A stretch of DNA of 64,000 bases from Acidovorax sp. SUPP3334 (GTDB lineage Bacteria; Pseudomonadota; Gammaproteobacteria; Burkholderiales; Burkholderiaceae_C), in assembly GCF_030159055.1 (NCBI RefSeq), contig NZ_BQXQ01000027.1, positions 1 through 64,000 on the forward strand. Direction: 5' to 3'. The notes under the pieces are model-generated. The model did no database searches and had not been told where the DNA came from. It saw nothing but the letters and a program-made list of their open reading frames with translations. The position numbers and the translations under genes were made by a program. This document shows, piece by piece, positions 29,643-37,790 of the stretch. Position 1 is the first letter of the stretch. The number at the start of each line of letters is the position of its first letter.

Positions 29643-31481
29643 TCAGGCGCGCGCCGAAGCGATGTGCTGCCACGCCTGTACCGCCGCCAGCACCGCAGCC
29701 TGCTGCACGGTGTGCGCGAAACGGAACGCATCGCCGGACACGGTCTCGTCTGGAAACTCGGTGATCAGCGTGACCGGCGCGCCGCGCGGGTTTTCCGATT
29801 GCGTGCACGCGGTGCCATGGATCACCTCGAACGGCAGGGCGCCCGCATGGCGTTCGTACAGCGCCATCTGGCGGGCGTTGTACTCGGGCAGGCCCGGCAC
29901 CGCGAGCAGTGCCGCACTCACGCGCTCCAGCAATTCGCGGCCCTCGCGTTGCCAGCCCGGGTGGTGCCGCAGGATCAAAAAGAACCCCTTGGGCACTGTC
30001 CACAGGCCGAAGCCGCGTGGCACGTAGCCGGACAGCGGCCGGGTCCATTCGTGCGCCGGATAGCCGTGCAGGTTGATGTGCAGCTGCGCGCCGGACATCG
30101 CCAGACCCCGCTCGCGCGCTTCGCGTTCGTACAGCGGCGCGGTTTCGCGGTATTCGATGTCGTCGCCCAGGGCGCTGTAGCGCGCGGCGTGGTGCATGTG
30201 GTGGGCATGGTGGGCGCCCAGCTCGCGGTGCAGTGCGAAGCCGTCGGGGTTTTCCAGCGCGATGAGGGCGAAATGCGCCCCGGGCCGCGCATGCAGGACC
30301 TCGGCCGCGCGCAGTGCGCCCACCACGCCCGAGGTTTCGTTGGCATGCTGGCCGCCGCTGATCAGCACGGGCGCATCGGTGCCGGGGCGGTACAGGCCCA
30401 GCACCGTGCGGCCCTGGCGGCTGGTCGCGGTGAAGCGCTGGCCCCCCATCGCCTCCATGGCCTGGGCGATGCGCGCTGGCGGCGGCGCCTGTCCCATGTC
30501 GGCCAGGGCCTGGCCTGCCGTCGTGTCGGTCCAGCCGCTGGCATCTTGCGCAGCCACGTCGAAGGCGCGCAGCACGATGCGCACGCGCGGGTCGACGCCG
30601 TGATGGCGAACGTCCGGCACGATCTGCCCGGGCTGCAGGCGACGGTCGCCGGCCGGGCGGCCGGAATGCTGCTGGAAGAACTCCAGCAGCGAAAAGTAAA
30701 GGTCCTCGTGCAGGGCCTCGTGCAGGCTCATGCACTCGTCCGGCAGGGGCAGCGGCTGCTCGAAGCCGGGCAGGTCCACAAGAATGTCCAGCCGTTCGAA
30801 ATAGGGCTCCTGCGCCGGCCAGGGGTGCTGCTGCAGCGTGCGCATGGCCTGGGCGAAGAGGGCTTCGAAGTCGGTGGGTTCCGCGCCATCCCGGCTCAGG
30901 CCCGATGCCTCCACGCCGGCTGCACCCGACGCGCCGTGCCCATCGCCCACTCCGTTCGCGCCGCGCGCGGGAATCACGCGCAGCCAGCCCGTGGGCGACA
31001 GCAAAGGCTCGGGCGCCGTCGGGTCGGCGTGCATCCGGTTGGGTGAGAACACCCGGGCGGTGGTTTCGCGGCCATCGCGAAACCGCAGCGCCACGTCGTA
31101 ATGCAGATCGTCCGCGCCGGGCTCGAACTGCACATCGCAGCCCGCGAGCATGTCCGCCAGCGGATAGGCTTCCAGCAGGAACCGGCCCGGCGACCCGGTG
31201 GCGTGCATGGGGTAGCGCACGGTGGCCGCTGCAAGTTGCGCGGCATCGACTTCTTCCAGGAAGTAATGCACCAGCGGCTTGTAGGCGCTGCGAAACCGCG
31301 CCGTCACGCCCACGGCCGCCAGGCGCTGCTCCGCGGCGCGGCGGGCCGGTGCCCCTTCGAACAACCACCCTTCGACCTGGGCCCCGCGCAATGCCGGCTG
31401 TCCGAGGCGGTCCACCCATTCGAACAAGGTGCGGGGAAAGGTCTGGTCCAGCAAGGACTGGGTGGGTGCGGAAGGCGTCAT
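29643..31481 (-). CDS. M14 family zinc carboxypeptidase-like protein
   Basis: A 612-residue protein with a C-terminal carboxypeptidase fold. VLISGGQHANETSGVVGAL near residue 375 holds the His-x-x-Glu zinc pair, FALIALENPDGFALHRELG follows, and QLHINLHGYPAHEWTRPL near 460 gives the third His. The N-terminal 230 residues contain no motif I know. The family cleaves peptides, muropeptides or amide side chains; no signal peptide is seen, so it is probably cytoplasmic. ATG 31481. Its stop codon abuts the DctM fragment, a sign that this end marks an old rearrangement point. Confidence 0.75.
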   Translation of the reverse strand: MTPSAPTQSLLDQTFPRTLFEWVDRLGQPALRGAQVEGWLFEGAPARRAAEQRLAAVGVTARFRSAYKPLVHYFLEEVDAAQLAAATVRYPMHATGSPGRFLLEAYPLADMLAGCDVQFEPGADDLHYDVALRFRDGRETTARVFSPNRMHADPTAPEPLLSPTGWLRVIPARGANGVGDGHGASGAAGVEASGLSRDGAEPTDFEALFAQAMRTLQQHPWPAQEPYFERLDILVDLPGFEQPLPLPDECMSLHEALHEDLYFSLLEFFQQHSGRPAGDRRLQPGQIVPDVRHHGVDPRVRIVLRAFDVAAQDASGWTDTTAGQALADMGQAPPPARIAQAMEAMGGQRFTATSRQGRTVLGLYRPGTDAPVLISGGQHANETSGVVGALRAAEVLHARPGAHFALIALENPDGFALHRELGAHHAHHMHHAARYSALGDDIEYRETAPLYEREARERGLAMSGAQLHINLHGYPAHEWTRPLSGYVPRGFGLWTVPKGFFLILRHHPGWQREGRELLERVSAALLAVPGLPEYNARQMALYERHAGALPFEVIHGTACTQSENPRGAPVTLITEFPDETVSGDAFRFAHTVQQAAVLAAVQAWQHIASARA

Positions 31482-31527
31482 GCGATGGGTGCCTGCGGTG
31501 TGTCCTTGGGGACGTCTTGAAGGGGCG

Positions 31528-32247
31528 TTACCGGGGCGTGGCGGCTGCGGTGTAGGGCCCGGTTGCGGTGCGCGGCGGGTTCACCACGATCTGCGTGTAC
31601 GAGCGGTACGTGCCGTTTTTCAGCTCGTCGGTCACCCACACGATCCATTCCTGCGTTTTGCGCGAACCCTTGCCGTGGTCGATGGTGGCGACGACTTCCA
31701 GGCGGAAGTGCTGCTCCTGCGTCTCGACCGCGACGGCCGCGCCTTCGGAGGTCTTCGTGCCGGGCAGCAGGGTTTTCAACGTGTGCTTCGCATCGTCGGC
31801 ACGGTTGCGCAGCGAGGAGGGAAACGACCGCAGGTCGAGCTTTTCATACAGGGCTTTGGCCTGGCCGCTTGCGGCGGCCTTCTTCTCAGCGGAAAACGGC
31901 TTGCCAGCCATCGGCCGGAGGCTGTCGCACAGCAGGTATTCGCTGCGGATCTCGAAATTGCGCGTCGTTTCGGCGGGCTGGCCCTTGGTCAGCAGGTCCG
32001 AGTATTCGAGGCAGTTCTTGGCCGATGCGCCATTGTCGAACGCGAGCGGCGTGCGCTCGGCTTCCATCGCCACCCTGGGGGTTTTCAGCGCCGCCAGCAG
32101 TTCGGGGTTGGAGACGCGCACCGTGGCGGTGGCGTCGGCCGGGGCGCCGGCGTCGTCATGGGTGTGGTTGTGGGCCTGCGCGGCCTGCGCGGCCTGCAGG
32201 GTGCCGCACAGCATCATGGCCGTGGCGAGGGTGGTCCACTGTTTCAT
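31528..32247 (-). CDS. Periplasmic protein, candidate immunity partner of the toxin fragment
   Basis: A 239-residue protein that starts with a Sec signal peptide (MKQWTTLATAMMLCGTLQAA, cut near AQA) followed by a His/Asp-rich piece HNHTHDD. The mature part has two Cys (NCLEYSDLLTKG and YLLCDSLRPM) that could form a disulfide, and a C-terminal beta-rich section (HFRLEVVATIDHG..QEWIVWVTDELKNGTYRSY). I recognise no family. Its ATG overlaps the stop of the pesticin-like fragment (ATGA), so the two are made together. Periplasmic location and coupling to a muramidase-like toxin suggest immunity, but this is inference. Confidence 0.6.
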   Translation of the reverse strand: MKQWTTLATAMMLCGTLQAAQAAQAHNHTHDDAGAPADATATVRVSNPELLAALKTPRVAMEAERTPLAFDNGASAKNCLEYSDLLTKGQPAETTRNFEIRSEYLLCDSLRPMAGKPFSAEKKAAASGQAKALYEKLDLRSFPSSLRNRADDAKHTLKTLLPGTKTSEGAAVAVETQEQHFRLEVVATIDHGKGSRKTQEWIVWVTDELKNGTYRSYTQIVVNPPRTATGPYTAAATPR

Positions 32248-32549
32248 TTGACTTTCTCCAGCAAGGCGGCTTCTTTGCCTCGGCGTGTGGGGTGGACGTC
32301 TCCAAAATTCTTGAGCAGTTTGACGGCTTCGGTCCAGTCCTGCTCGGTGACGGCTTTCCAGAATTTCGGGGTGGCGGCGTCCAGGTTGACGCCGTACTGG
32401 AACGACACCGATGCGATGACGGTCTGCGCTTGCGCCGGCAGGTCGATGAAGTTCTTCTTGGCGGCGGTGGCCGAGTCGTACTTCAGCTTCACGCTGGGGA
32501 TGTGGCTGGCCTTGGTGGCCGTGAAGGGAACGGAGGGTTGCTGCGGCAC
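32244..32549 (-). pseudogene. C-terminal fragment of a pesticin-like muramidase toxin
   Basis: A 101-codon frame (GTG at 32549) whose last 65 residues, LPAQAQTVIASVSFQYGVN..FWKAVTEQDW..LLKNFGDVHPTRRGKEAALLEK, look like the C-terminal part of the pesticin/phage-lysozyme-like peptidoglycan hydrolases used as bacteriocins and type VI effectors. The same frame stays open upstream to about 32640 (ENIHDWPTFFDDIVSPAGQ) without a start, and the catalytic Glu region and any delivery domain are missing; the 5-oxoprolinase promoter lies there instead. I read it as a 5'-truncated toxin with its partner gene intact downstream. Confidence 0.55.
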
Positions 32550-32692
32550 GCCGGCTGGGGCCTGTCCCGCGGGGCTGACGATATCATCGAAAAAGGTCGG
32601 CCAATCGTGGATGTTCTCTTGCCTTGCGGGTGATGCCCGCGTGATTGTTGTCGAAGCATTTCATCCGTAACGAGGCGAAGGAAACCATCGAC

Positions 32693-35600
32693 ATGGCAAG
32701 GCAACTGTGGCAGTTCTGGGTGGATCGTGGCGGCACCTTCACCGATGTCGTGGGCCGCCGCCCGGACGGGGCCCTGGTCACGCACAAGCTGCTGTCGGAC
32801 AACCCCGAGCAATACCGCGACGCGGCGGTGGCCGGCATCCGCCACCTGCTCGGCCTGGCACCCGGCGCGGCGGTGTCGCCCCTGCAGGTCGAGTGCGTGA
32901 AGATGGGCACCACCGTGGCCACCAATGCCCTGCTGGAGCGCAAGGGCGAGCCCACGCTGCTGGTGACCACCCGAGGCTTTCGCGATGCGCTGCGCATCGC
33001 CTACCAGAACCGGCCCCGGTTGTTCGACCGCCGCATCGTGCTGCCCGAGTTGCTGTACAGCCGCGTGATCGAAGCGCAGGAGCGCGTGGGCGCCCACGGA
33101 GAGGTCGAGCAGCCGCTGGAAGAAGGGCACCTGCGCGAGCGCCTGTGGGCCGCGTACGACGCCGGGCTGCGCAGCGTGGCCATCGTGTTCATGCACGGCT
33201 ACCGCTACACCGCGCACGAACAGGCGGCGGCGCGCCTCGCGCAGGAGGCGGGCTTCACGCAGATCAGCACGTCGCACGCCACCAGCCCGCTGATGAAGTT
33301 CGTGAGCCGGGGGGACACCACGGTGGTCGATGCCTACCTCTCGCCCATCCTGCGCCGCTACGTGGAGCAGGTCGCGGCCGAAATGCCGGGCGTGCCGCTG
33401 TACTTCATGCAGTCGTCGGGCGGACTGACCGATGCGCACCGGTTCCAGGGCAAGGACGCCATCTTGTCCGGCCCCGCGGGCGGCATCGTGGGAATGGCCC
33501 GCACGGCCGAGCTGGCCTTTGCGGCCGATGCAGCGGCCGATGCAGCGGGCGACGATGCAGGCGAAGGTGCAGCGAAAAGGAGCGATGCGGTGCGCGTCAT
33601 CGGCTTCGACATGGGCGGCACGTCCACCGATGTGAGCCACTACGCCGGCGAGTTCGAGCGCGAGTTCGAAACCCAGGTGGCCGGCGTGCGCATGCGTGCC
33701 CCGATGATGGGCATCCACACCGTGGCGGCGGGCGGCGGCTCGCTGCTGGGCTACGACGGCGCGCGCTTTCGGGTCGGCCCGCAAAGCGCCGGCGCCAACC
33801 CTGGCCCCGCCAGCTACCGCCGGGGCGGGCCGCTGGCCGTGACCGATGCGAACGTGATGGTCGGCAAGATCCAGCCCGCGTACTTTCCCCGCGTGTTCGG
33901 GCACGGCGCAGACGAGCCGCTCGATGCCGCGGTGGTCGAGGCCCGCTTCGCCGAACTGGCCGCCCAGACCGGCAGGCCCACGCACGACGTGGCGCACGGC
34001 TTCATCCAGATCGCCGTGCAGCAGATGGCCAACGCCATCAAGAAGATTTCGGTCGCACGCGGCTACGACGTCACGCGCTACACCCTGCAGTGCTTCGGCG
34101 GAGCGGGCGGGCAGCACGCCTGCCTGGTCGCCGATGCGCTGGGCATGCAGCGTGTGCTGGTGCATCCGCTGGCGGGCGTGCTGTCGGCCTACGGCATGGG
34201 CCTGGCGGACCAGAACCTGATCCGCGAACAGGCCGTGGAGGTGCGATTGACGCCAGAGGCGCTCGGCGGCATCGGCCAGACGTTGCAGGCGCTGGCTGCG
34301 GCGGCCGAGACCGAGATGGCCCGGCAGCAGCACGGCGCCGGGCCCGTGTCGGTGCGCCGCCGGGTACACGTGCGCTATGAAGGCTCGGACGCCGCGCTGG
34401 TCGTGCCGTTCGCCGATTCGTCCGAGGCAGCGGATGCACCGGACGCTCCAGATGCACGGGCCGCTGCCGATGTCGCGGCCATCACGGCGGGGTTCGAAGC
34501 GGCCTACCGCCAGCGCTTCGCCTTCCTCATGCCGGGCCGGGCCCTGATCGTGGAGGCCGTGTCGGTCGAGGCGGTGGTGGCCGGCGACGCACCGGCCGAG
34601 CCGCGCCACGCGCTGCACCCGCCGCGTGAAACGCCTCGGCGCGGCACCGTGCGCATGTACACCGTGGGCAGCGACGGCGAGCCGGCCTGGCACGACGCGG
34701 CCCTGGTCGTGCGCGAAGACCTGCGCCCGGGCGACGCCATCGCCGGGCCGGCCATCATTGCCGAGAAGAACGCCACCACCGTGGTGGAGCCGGGCTGGGA
34801 GGCGGCGTTGACCGCGCTCGACCATCTGGTGCTGGACCGCCGCACCGCGCGCAGCCTGCGGCACGCCCTGGGCACCACGGTGGACCCGGTGCTGCTGGAG
34901 GTGTTCAACAACCTCTTCATGAACATCGCCGAGCAGATGGGACTGCAACTGCAGAACACCGCGCACTCGGTGAACATCAAGGAGCGCCTGGATTTCAGTT
35001 GCGCGCTGTTCGACGCCGAAGGCCATCTGATCGCCAACGCGCCGCACATGCCGGTGCACCTGGGCTCGATGGGCGAGAGCATCAAGGCCGTCATCCACCA
35101 CAACGCCGGGCGCATGCAGCCGGGCGATGTGTATGTGCTGAACGACCCCTACCACGGCGGCACGCACCTGCCGGACATCACCGTCATCACGCCCGTGTAT
35201 CTGGCCGACGAGGCCGAGCCCACGTTCTATGTCGGCAGCCGCGGCCACCATGCCGACGTGGGCGGCATCACGCCGGGGTCGATGCCGCCGTTTTCGACGC
35301 GCATCGAGGAAGAGGGCGTGCAGATCGACAACGTCAGGCTGGTCGAGCGGGGCGTGCTGCGCGAGGCCGAGATCATCGCCCTGCTGCAAAGCGGCGAGCA
35401 TCCCAGCCGCAATCCGCAGCAGAACCTGGCCGATCTGAAGGCGCAGATCGCCGCCAACGAAAAGGGCGTGCAGGAGCTGCGCCGCATGGTGCAGCAGTTC
35501 GGCCTGCCCGTGGTGCAGGCCTACATGGGCCATGTGCAGGACAACGCCGAAGAGTCGGTGCGCCGCGCCATCACCCGCCTGGCGGCCCGGCTGAAGAACG

Positions 35601-36460
35601 GCGGGTTCACGCTGCCGCTGGACAACGGCGCGCAGATCCAGGTCGCGGTGCGGGTGGATGCCGCAGCCCGCAGTGCGGTGATCGACTTCACGGGCACTTC
35701 GCCCCAGCAGGCCAACAACTTCAACGCGCCCACGGCGGTGTGCATGGCCGCGGTGCTGTACGTGTTCCGCTCGCTGGTGGACGACGACATTCCGTTGAAC
35801 GCCGGCTGCCTCAAGCCGCTCAAGGTGATCATTCCGCCGGGCTCCATGCTGAACCCGCTGCCGCCGGCATCGGTGGTGGCGGGCAATGTGGAAACGTCCA
35901 CCTGCATCACCAACGCGCTGCTCGGCGCCCTGGGCGTGTCGGCCGGCAGCCAGTGCACGATGAACAACTTCACCTTCGGCAACGACCGCTACCAGTACTA
36001 CGAAACCATCTCGGGCGGCAGCGGCGCGGGAGGCGTGTTCGACGATGCGGGCGAGCGCGTGGACGGCTTTCACGGCACGAGCGTGGTGCAGACCCACATG
36101 ACCAATTCGCGGCTCACCGATCCGGAGATTCTGGAGTTCCGTTTTCCGGTGCGGCTGGAGAGCTATGCCGTTCGTGCCGACTCGGGCGGCGCCGGGCGCT
36201 GGAAGGGTGGCAGCGGCGGGGTGCGCCGGGTGCGGTTTCTGGAGCCGATGACGGCCGGCATTCTGTCCAACGGCCGCCGCCACGGGGCGTTCGGCATGGC
36301 TGGCGGACAAGCGGGCCAGCCCGGCATCAACCGCGTCGTGCGGGCGGATGGCCGGGTGGAGGTGCTGGAGCACATCGGGCAGGCGCAGATGCAGCCCGGC
36401 GATGTGTTCGAGGTGCATACGCCGGGTGGCGGTGGCTTCGGCAGCTCGGACCTGGGCTGA
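32693..36460 (+). CDS. oplaH: 5-oxoprolinase, hydantoinase A/B fusion
   Basis: A 1255-residue ATP-dependent 5-oxoprolinase (5-oxo-L-proline to glutamate). The A part opens WVDRGGTFTDVVGRRPDG and carries ILSGPAGGIVGMARTAEL and VIGFDMGGTSTDVSHYAG for ATP; QCFGGAGGQHACLVADALG follows near residue 485. The B part begins near 745 (LEVFNNLFMNIAEQMGLQLQ) with NDPYHGGTHLPDITVITPV, GSRGHHADVGG and AGNVETSTCITNALLGALG. Two Ala/Asp-rich linkers, near residues 280-300 and 580-600, come from GATGCAG-type repeats. ATG 32693 has GAAGGAAA before it. It would recycle pyroglutamate, consistent with the gamma-glutamyltransferase upstream in the window. Confidence 0.93.
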   Translation: MARQLWQFWVDRGGTFTDVVGRRPDGALVTHKLLSDNPEQYRDAAVAGIRHLLGLAPGAAVSPLQVECVKMGTTVATNALLERKGEPTLLVTTRGFRDALRIAYQNRPRLFDRRIVLPELLYSRVIEAQERVGAHGEVEQPLEEGHLRERLWAAYDAGLRSVAIVFMHGYRYTAHEQAAARLAQEAGFTQISTSHATSPLMKFVSRGDTTVVDAYLSPILRRYVEQVAAEMPGVPLYFMQSSGGLTDAHRFQGKDAILSGPAGGIVGMARTAELAFAADAAADAAGDDAGEGAAKRSDAVRVIGFDMGGTSTDVSHYAGEFEREFETQVAGVRMRAPMMGIHTVAAGGGSLLGYDGARFRVGPQSAGANPGPASYRRGGPLAVTDANVMVGKIQPAYFPRVFGHGADEPLDAAVVEARFAELAAQTGRPTHDVAHGFIQIAVQQMANAIKKISVARGYDVTRYTLQCFGGAGGQHACLVADALGMQRVLVHPLAGVLSAYGMGLADQNLIREQAVEVRLTPEALGGIGQTLQALAAAAETEMARQQHGAGPVSVRRRVHVRYEGSDAALVVPFADSSEAADAPDAPDARAAADVAAITAGFEAAYRQRFAFLMPGRALIVEAVSVEAVVAGDAPAEPRHALHPPRETPRRGTVRMYTVGSDGEPAWHDAALVVREDLRPGDAIAGPAIIAEKNATTVVEPGWEAALTALDHLVLDRRTARSLRHALGTTVDPVLLEVFNNLFMNIAEQMGLQLQNTAHSVNIKERLDFSCALFDAEGHLIANAPHMPVHLGSMGESIKAVIHHNAGRMQPGDVYVLNDPYHGGTHLPDITVITPVYLADEAEPTFYVGSRGHHADVGGITPGSMPPFSTRIEEEGVQIDNVRLVERGVLREAEIIALLQSGEHPSRNPQQNLADLKAQIAANEKGVQELRRMVQQFGLPVVQAYMGHVQDNAEESVRRAITRLAARLKNGGFTLPLDNGAQIQVAVRVDAAARSAVIDFTGTSPQQANNFNAPTAVCMAAVLYVFRSLVDDDIPLNAGCLKPLKVIIPPGSMLNPLPPASVVAGNVETSTCITNALLGALGVSAGSQCTMNNFTFGNDRYQYYETISGGSGAGGVFDDAGERVDGFHGTSVVQTHMTNSRLTDPEILEFRFPVRLESYAVRADSGGAGRWKGGSGGVRRVRFLEPMTAGILSNGRRHGAFGMAGGQAGQPGINRVVRADGRVEVLEHIGQAQMQPGDVFEVHTPGGGGFGSSDLG

Positions 36461-36467
36461 GTGCCAG

Positions 36468-36521
36468 AAAGGCCGCCAGCGCATATTCATCTAGGGCATT
36501 GCGCTATTGAAATGGTAGCAA
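36468..36521 (+). repeat. Dispersed Comamonadaceae repeat, copy 6
   Basis: AAAGGCCGCCAGCGCATATT, CATCTAGGGCATT, GCGCTATTGAAATGGTAGCA. It starts 8 bp after the 5-oxoprolinase stop codon. The 189-bp gap here holds this and copy 7 and nothing else I recognise. Confidence 0.85.
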
Positions 36522-36589
36522 ATGCTCGAAGTGCTGCACAGAGTGACCAGCCATGGCACTCCAGCGCACGCCGTTCCCGCATTCGAGCC

Positions 36590-36645
36590 AAAACGGCCTC
36601 CAGCACATATTCCACTATGGCATATTGCTATCAAAATAGTAGCAA
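36590..36645 (+). repeat. Dispersed Comamonadaceae repeat, copy 7
   Basis: AAAACGGCCTCCAGCACATA, TTCCACTATGGCAT, ATTGCTATCAAAATAGTAGC. Same orientation as copy 6, about 122 bp further, and ending 5 bp from the mrpG stop codon. Confidence 0.85.
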
Positions 36646-36649
36646 ACGA

Positions 36650-37021
36650 TCAGGAGTCGCGGTCGGTGCTCTCCACCAGGCGGCTGAGGCTGGGGGGCAC
36701 GTTCTGGCCGGCGCGGCGGGCGCGGAACAGCGCGGCGCGCATCAGGAAGATGTTGGTCACAGGCACCGTCACCGATACGAACAGGCCGATCAGCAGCGCA
36801 TGCAGCGCCAGCCCTTCGCCCTGCAGCGAAAAGTACAGCAGCGTGGCCAGCACGATGCACCAGCATCCGAGCGTGGCGATCACGGACGGCGCATGCACCC
36901 GCTCGAAGTAGGTCGGCAGGCGCAGCAGCCCGAGCGACCCCAGGAGGGCGATGCCGCAGCCGGCCAGCACCAGGGCCGCGATGGCGATCTCGGCCCACAG
37001 GGGCAGGGTGGTGGCGGTCAT
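36650..37021 (-). CDS. mrpG: Mrp cation/proton antiporter subunit G
   Basis: A 123-residue subunit with three membrane helices (AIAALVLAGCGIALLGSLG, SVIATLGCWCIVLATLLYF, LLIGLFVSVTVPVTNIFL) and the conserved LLRLPTYFERVHAPS loop of MnhG/PhaG proteins. It is the last gene of a six-gene operon; its ATG overlaps the stop of mrpF by 4 bp. The subunit is needed for assembly and activity of the whole Mrp complex in the inner membrane. The C-terminal tail past residue 100 is polar. Confidence 0.92.
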   Translation of the reverse strand: MTATTLPLWAEIAIAALVLAGCGIALLGSLGLLRLPTYFERVHAPSVIATLGCWCIVLATLLYFSLQGEGLALHALLIGLFVSVTVPVTNIFLMRAALFRARRAGQNVPPSLSRLVESTDRDS

Positions 37022-37302
37022 TCGATCACCTCGCCACGCAGCAGAAACTTGGCCATCGCGGTGGAGCTGGCGAAGCCCAGCAGCGCGATCAGCAGCGCGG
37101 CCTCGAAGTAGTTCGTGCTGTTGTAGTAAATGCCCAGCACCAGCATGCAGAGCATGCCGTTCAGGTACATGCAGTCCAGGGCCAGAACGCGGTCCTGGGC
37201 AGAAGGCCCTTTGAGCATTCGCGCCAAGGCACAGGACATGGCCAGCACCAGCATGAACACGGCGATGGGCAGGGCGATGGCGAGGATGGAACCGTTCGTC
37301 AT
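37018..37302 (-). CDS. mrpF: Mrp cation/proton antiporter subunit F
   Basis: A 94-residue three-helix subunit with MLKGPSAQDRVLALDCMYLN in the first cytoplasmic loop, which carries the conserved GPxxxDRVxAxD motif. ATG 37302 overlaps the mrpE stop by 4 bp, and its own stop overlaps the mrpG start. Length is normal for MrpF/MnhF/PhaF. Confidence 0.92.
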   Translation of the reverse strand: MTNGSILAIALPIAVFMLVLAMSCALARMLKGPSAQDRVLALDCMYLNGMLCMLVLGIYYNSTNYFEAALLIALLGFASSTAMAKFLLRGEVIE

Positions 37303-37790
37303 GATTCGAAAATCTCCATCAGGGGGCGCTCGTAGCGCGTTTTGACGTGATCGATGGCGGCTTGCTTGTCGTCCAGCTCCAGCACGTGCAGCATGAGGAT
37401 GGAGCGGTCCAGCGACAGCTCCGCCCACGATGTTCCGGGGGTGATGCACACGATCATCGCCAGCACGGCCAGGGCGTTCGGGTCCCGCAGGTCCAGGGGA
37501 ATCTGCACGAAGCCCGGTGGGTGGGGCCGGTTCGACGGCCAGGCCAGCAGGCGCAGCAGCCGCAGGTTGGAAACCACGCTGTCCGCCAGCACCGCGAACA
37601 CCAGCCGCAGCACGGTGCCGGGCCGGCGGATGCGCACCGGCAAGGGCCGCAGCCCGCGCGTGAGAACCGGAATGGCCACCGCCACGAAGGCCGCCAGAAC
37701 GATTTGCCCCGCGCTCACGGAGCGGTTGAGCATGAGCCACAGCACGAACAGCGCCACCGACAGCAGCGGGGCGGGAAACAGCCGTTTCAT
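37299..37790 (-). CDS. mrpE: Mrp cation/proton antiporter subunit E
   Basis: A 163-residue subunit: two N-terminal helices, PRRPGTVLR-like arginine loop (PVRIRRPGTVLRLVFAVLAD), then NALAVLAMIVCITPGTSWAE, which matches the MnhE/PhaE core, and a cytoplasmic tail with LHVLELDD. ATG 37790 overlaps the mrpD stop by 4 bp. Length is usual for the family. Confidence 0.92.
   Translation of the reverse strand: MKRLFPAPLLSVALFVLWLMLNRSVSAGQIVLAAFVAVAIPVLTRGLRPLPVRIRRPGTVLRLVFAVLADSVVSNLRLLRLLAWPSNRPHPPGFVQIPLDLRDPNALAVLAMIVCITPGTSWAELSLDRSILMLHVLELDDKQAAIDHVKTRYERPLMEIFES

Noticed and set aside
32489-36490. A 1333-codon open frame on the minus strand opposite 5-oxoprolinase
   Set aside because: It is rich in His, Arg, Ala and Gly without domain-like patterns and mirrors a well-conserved plus-strand gene; long antisense frames are common at this GC content.
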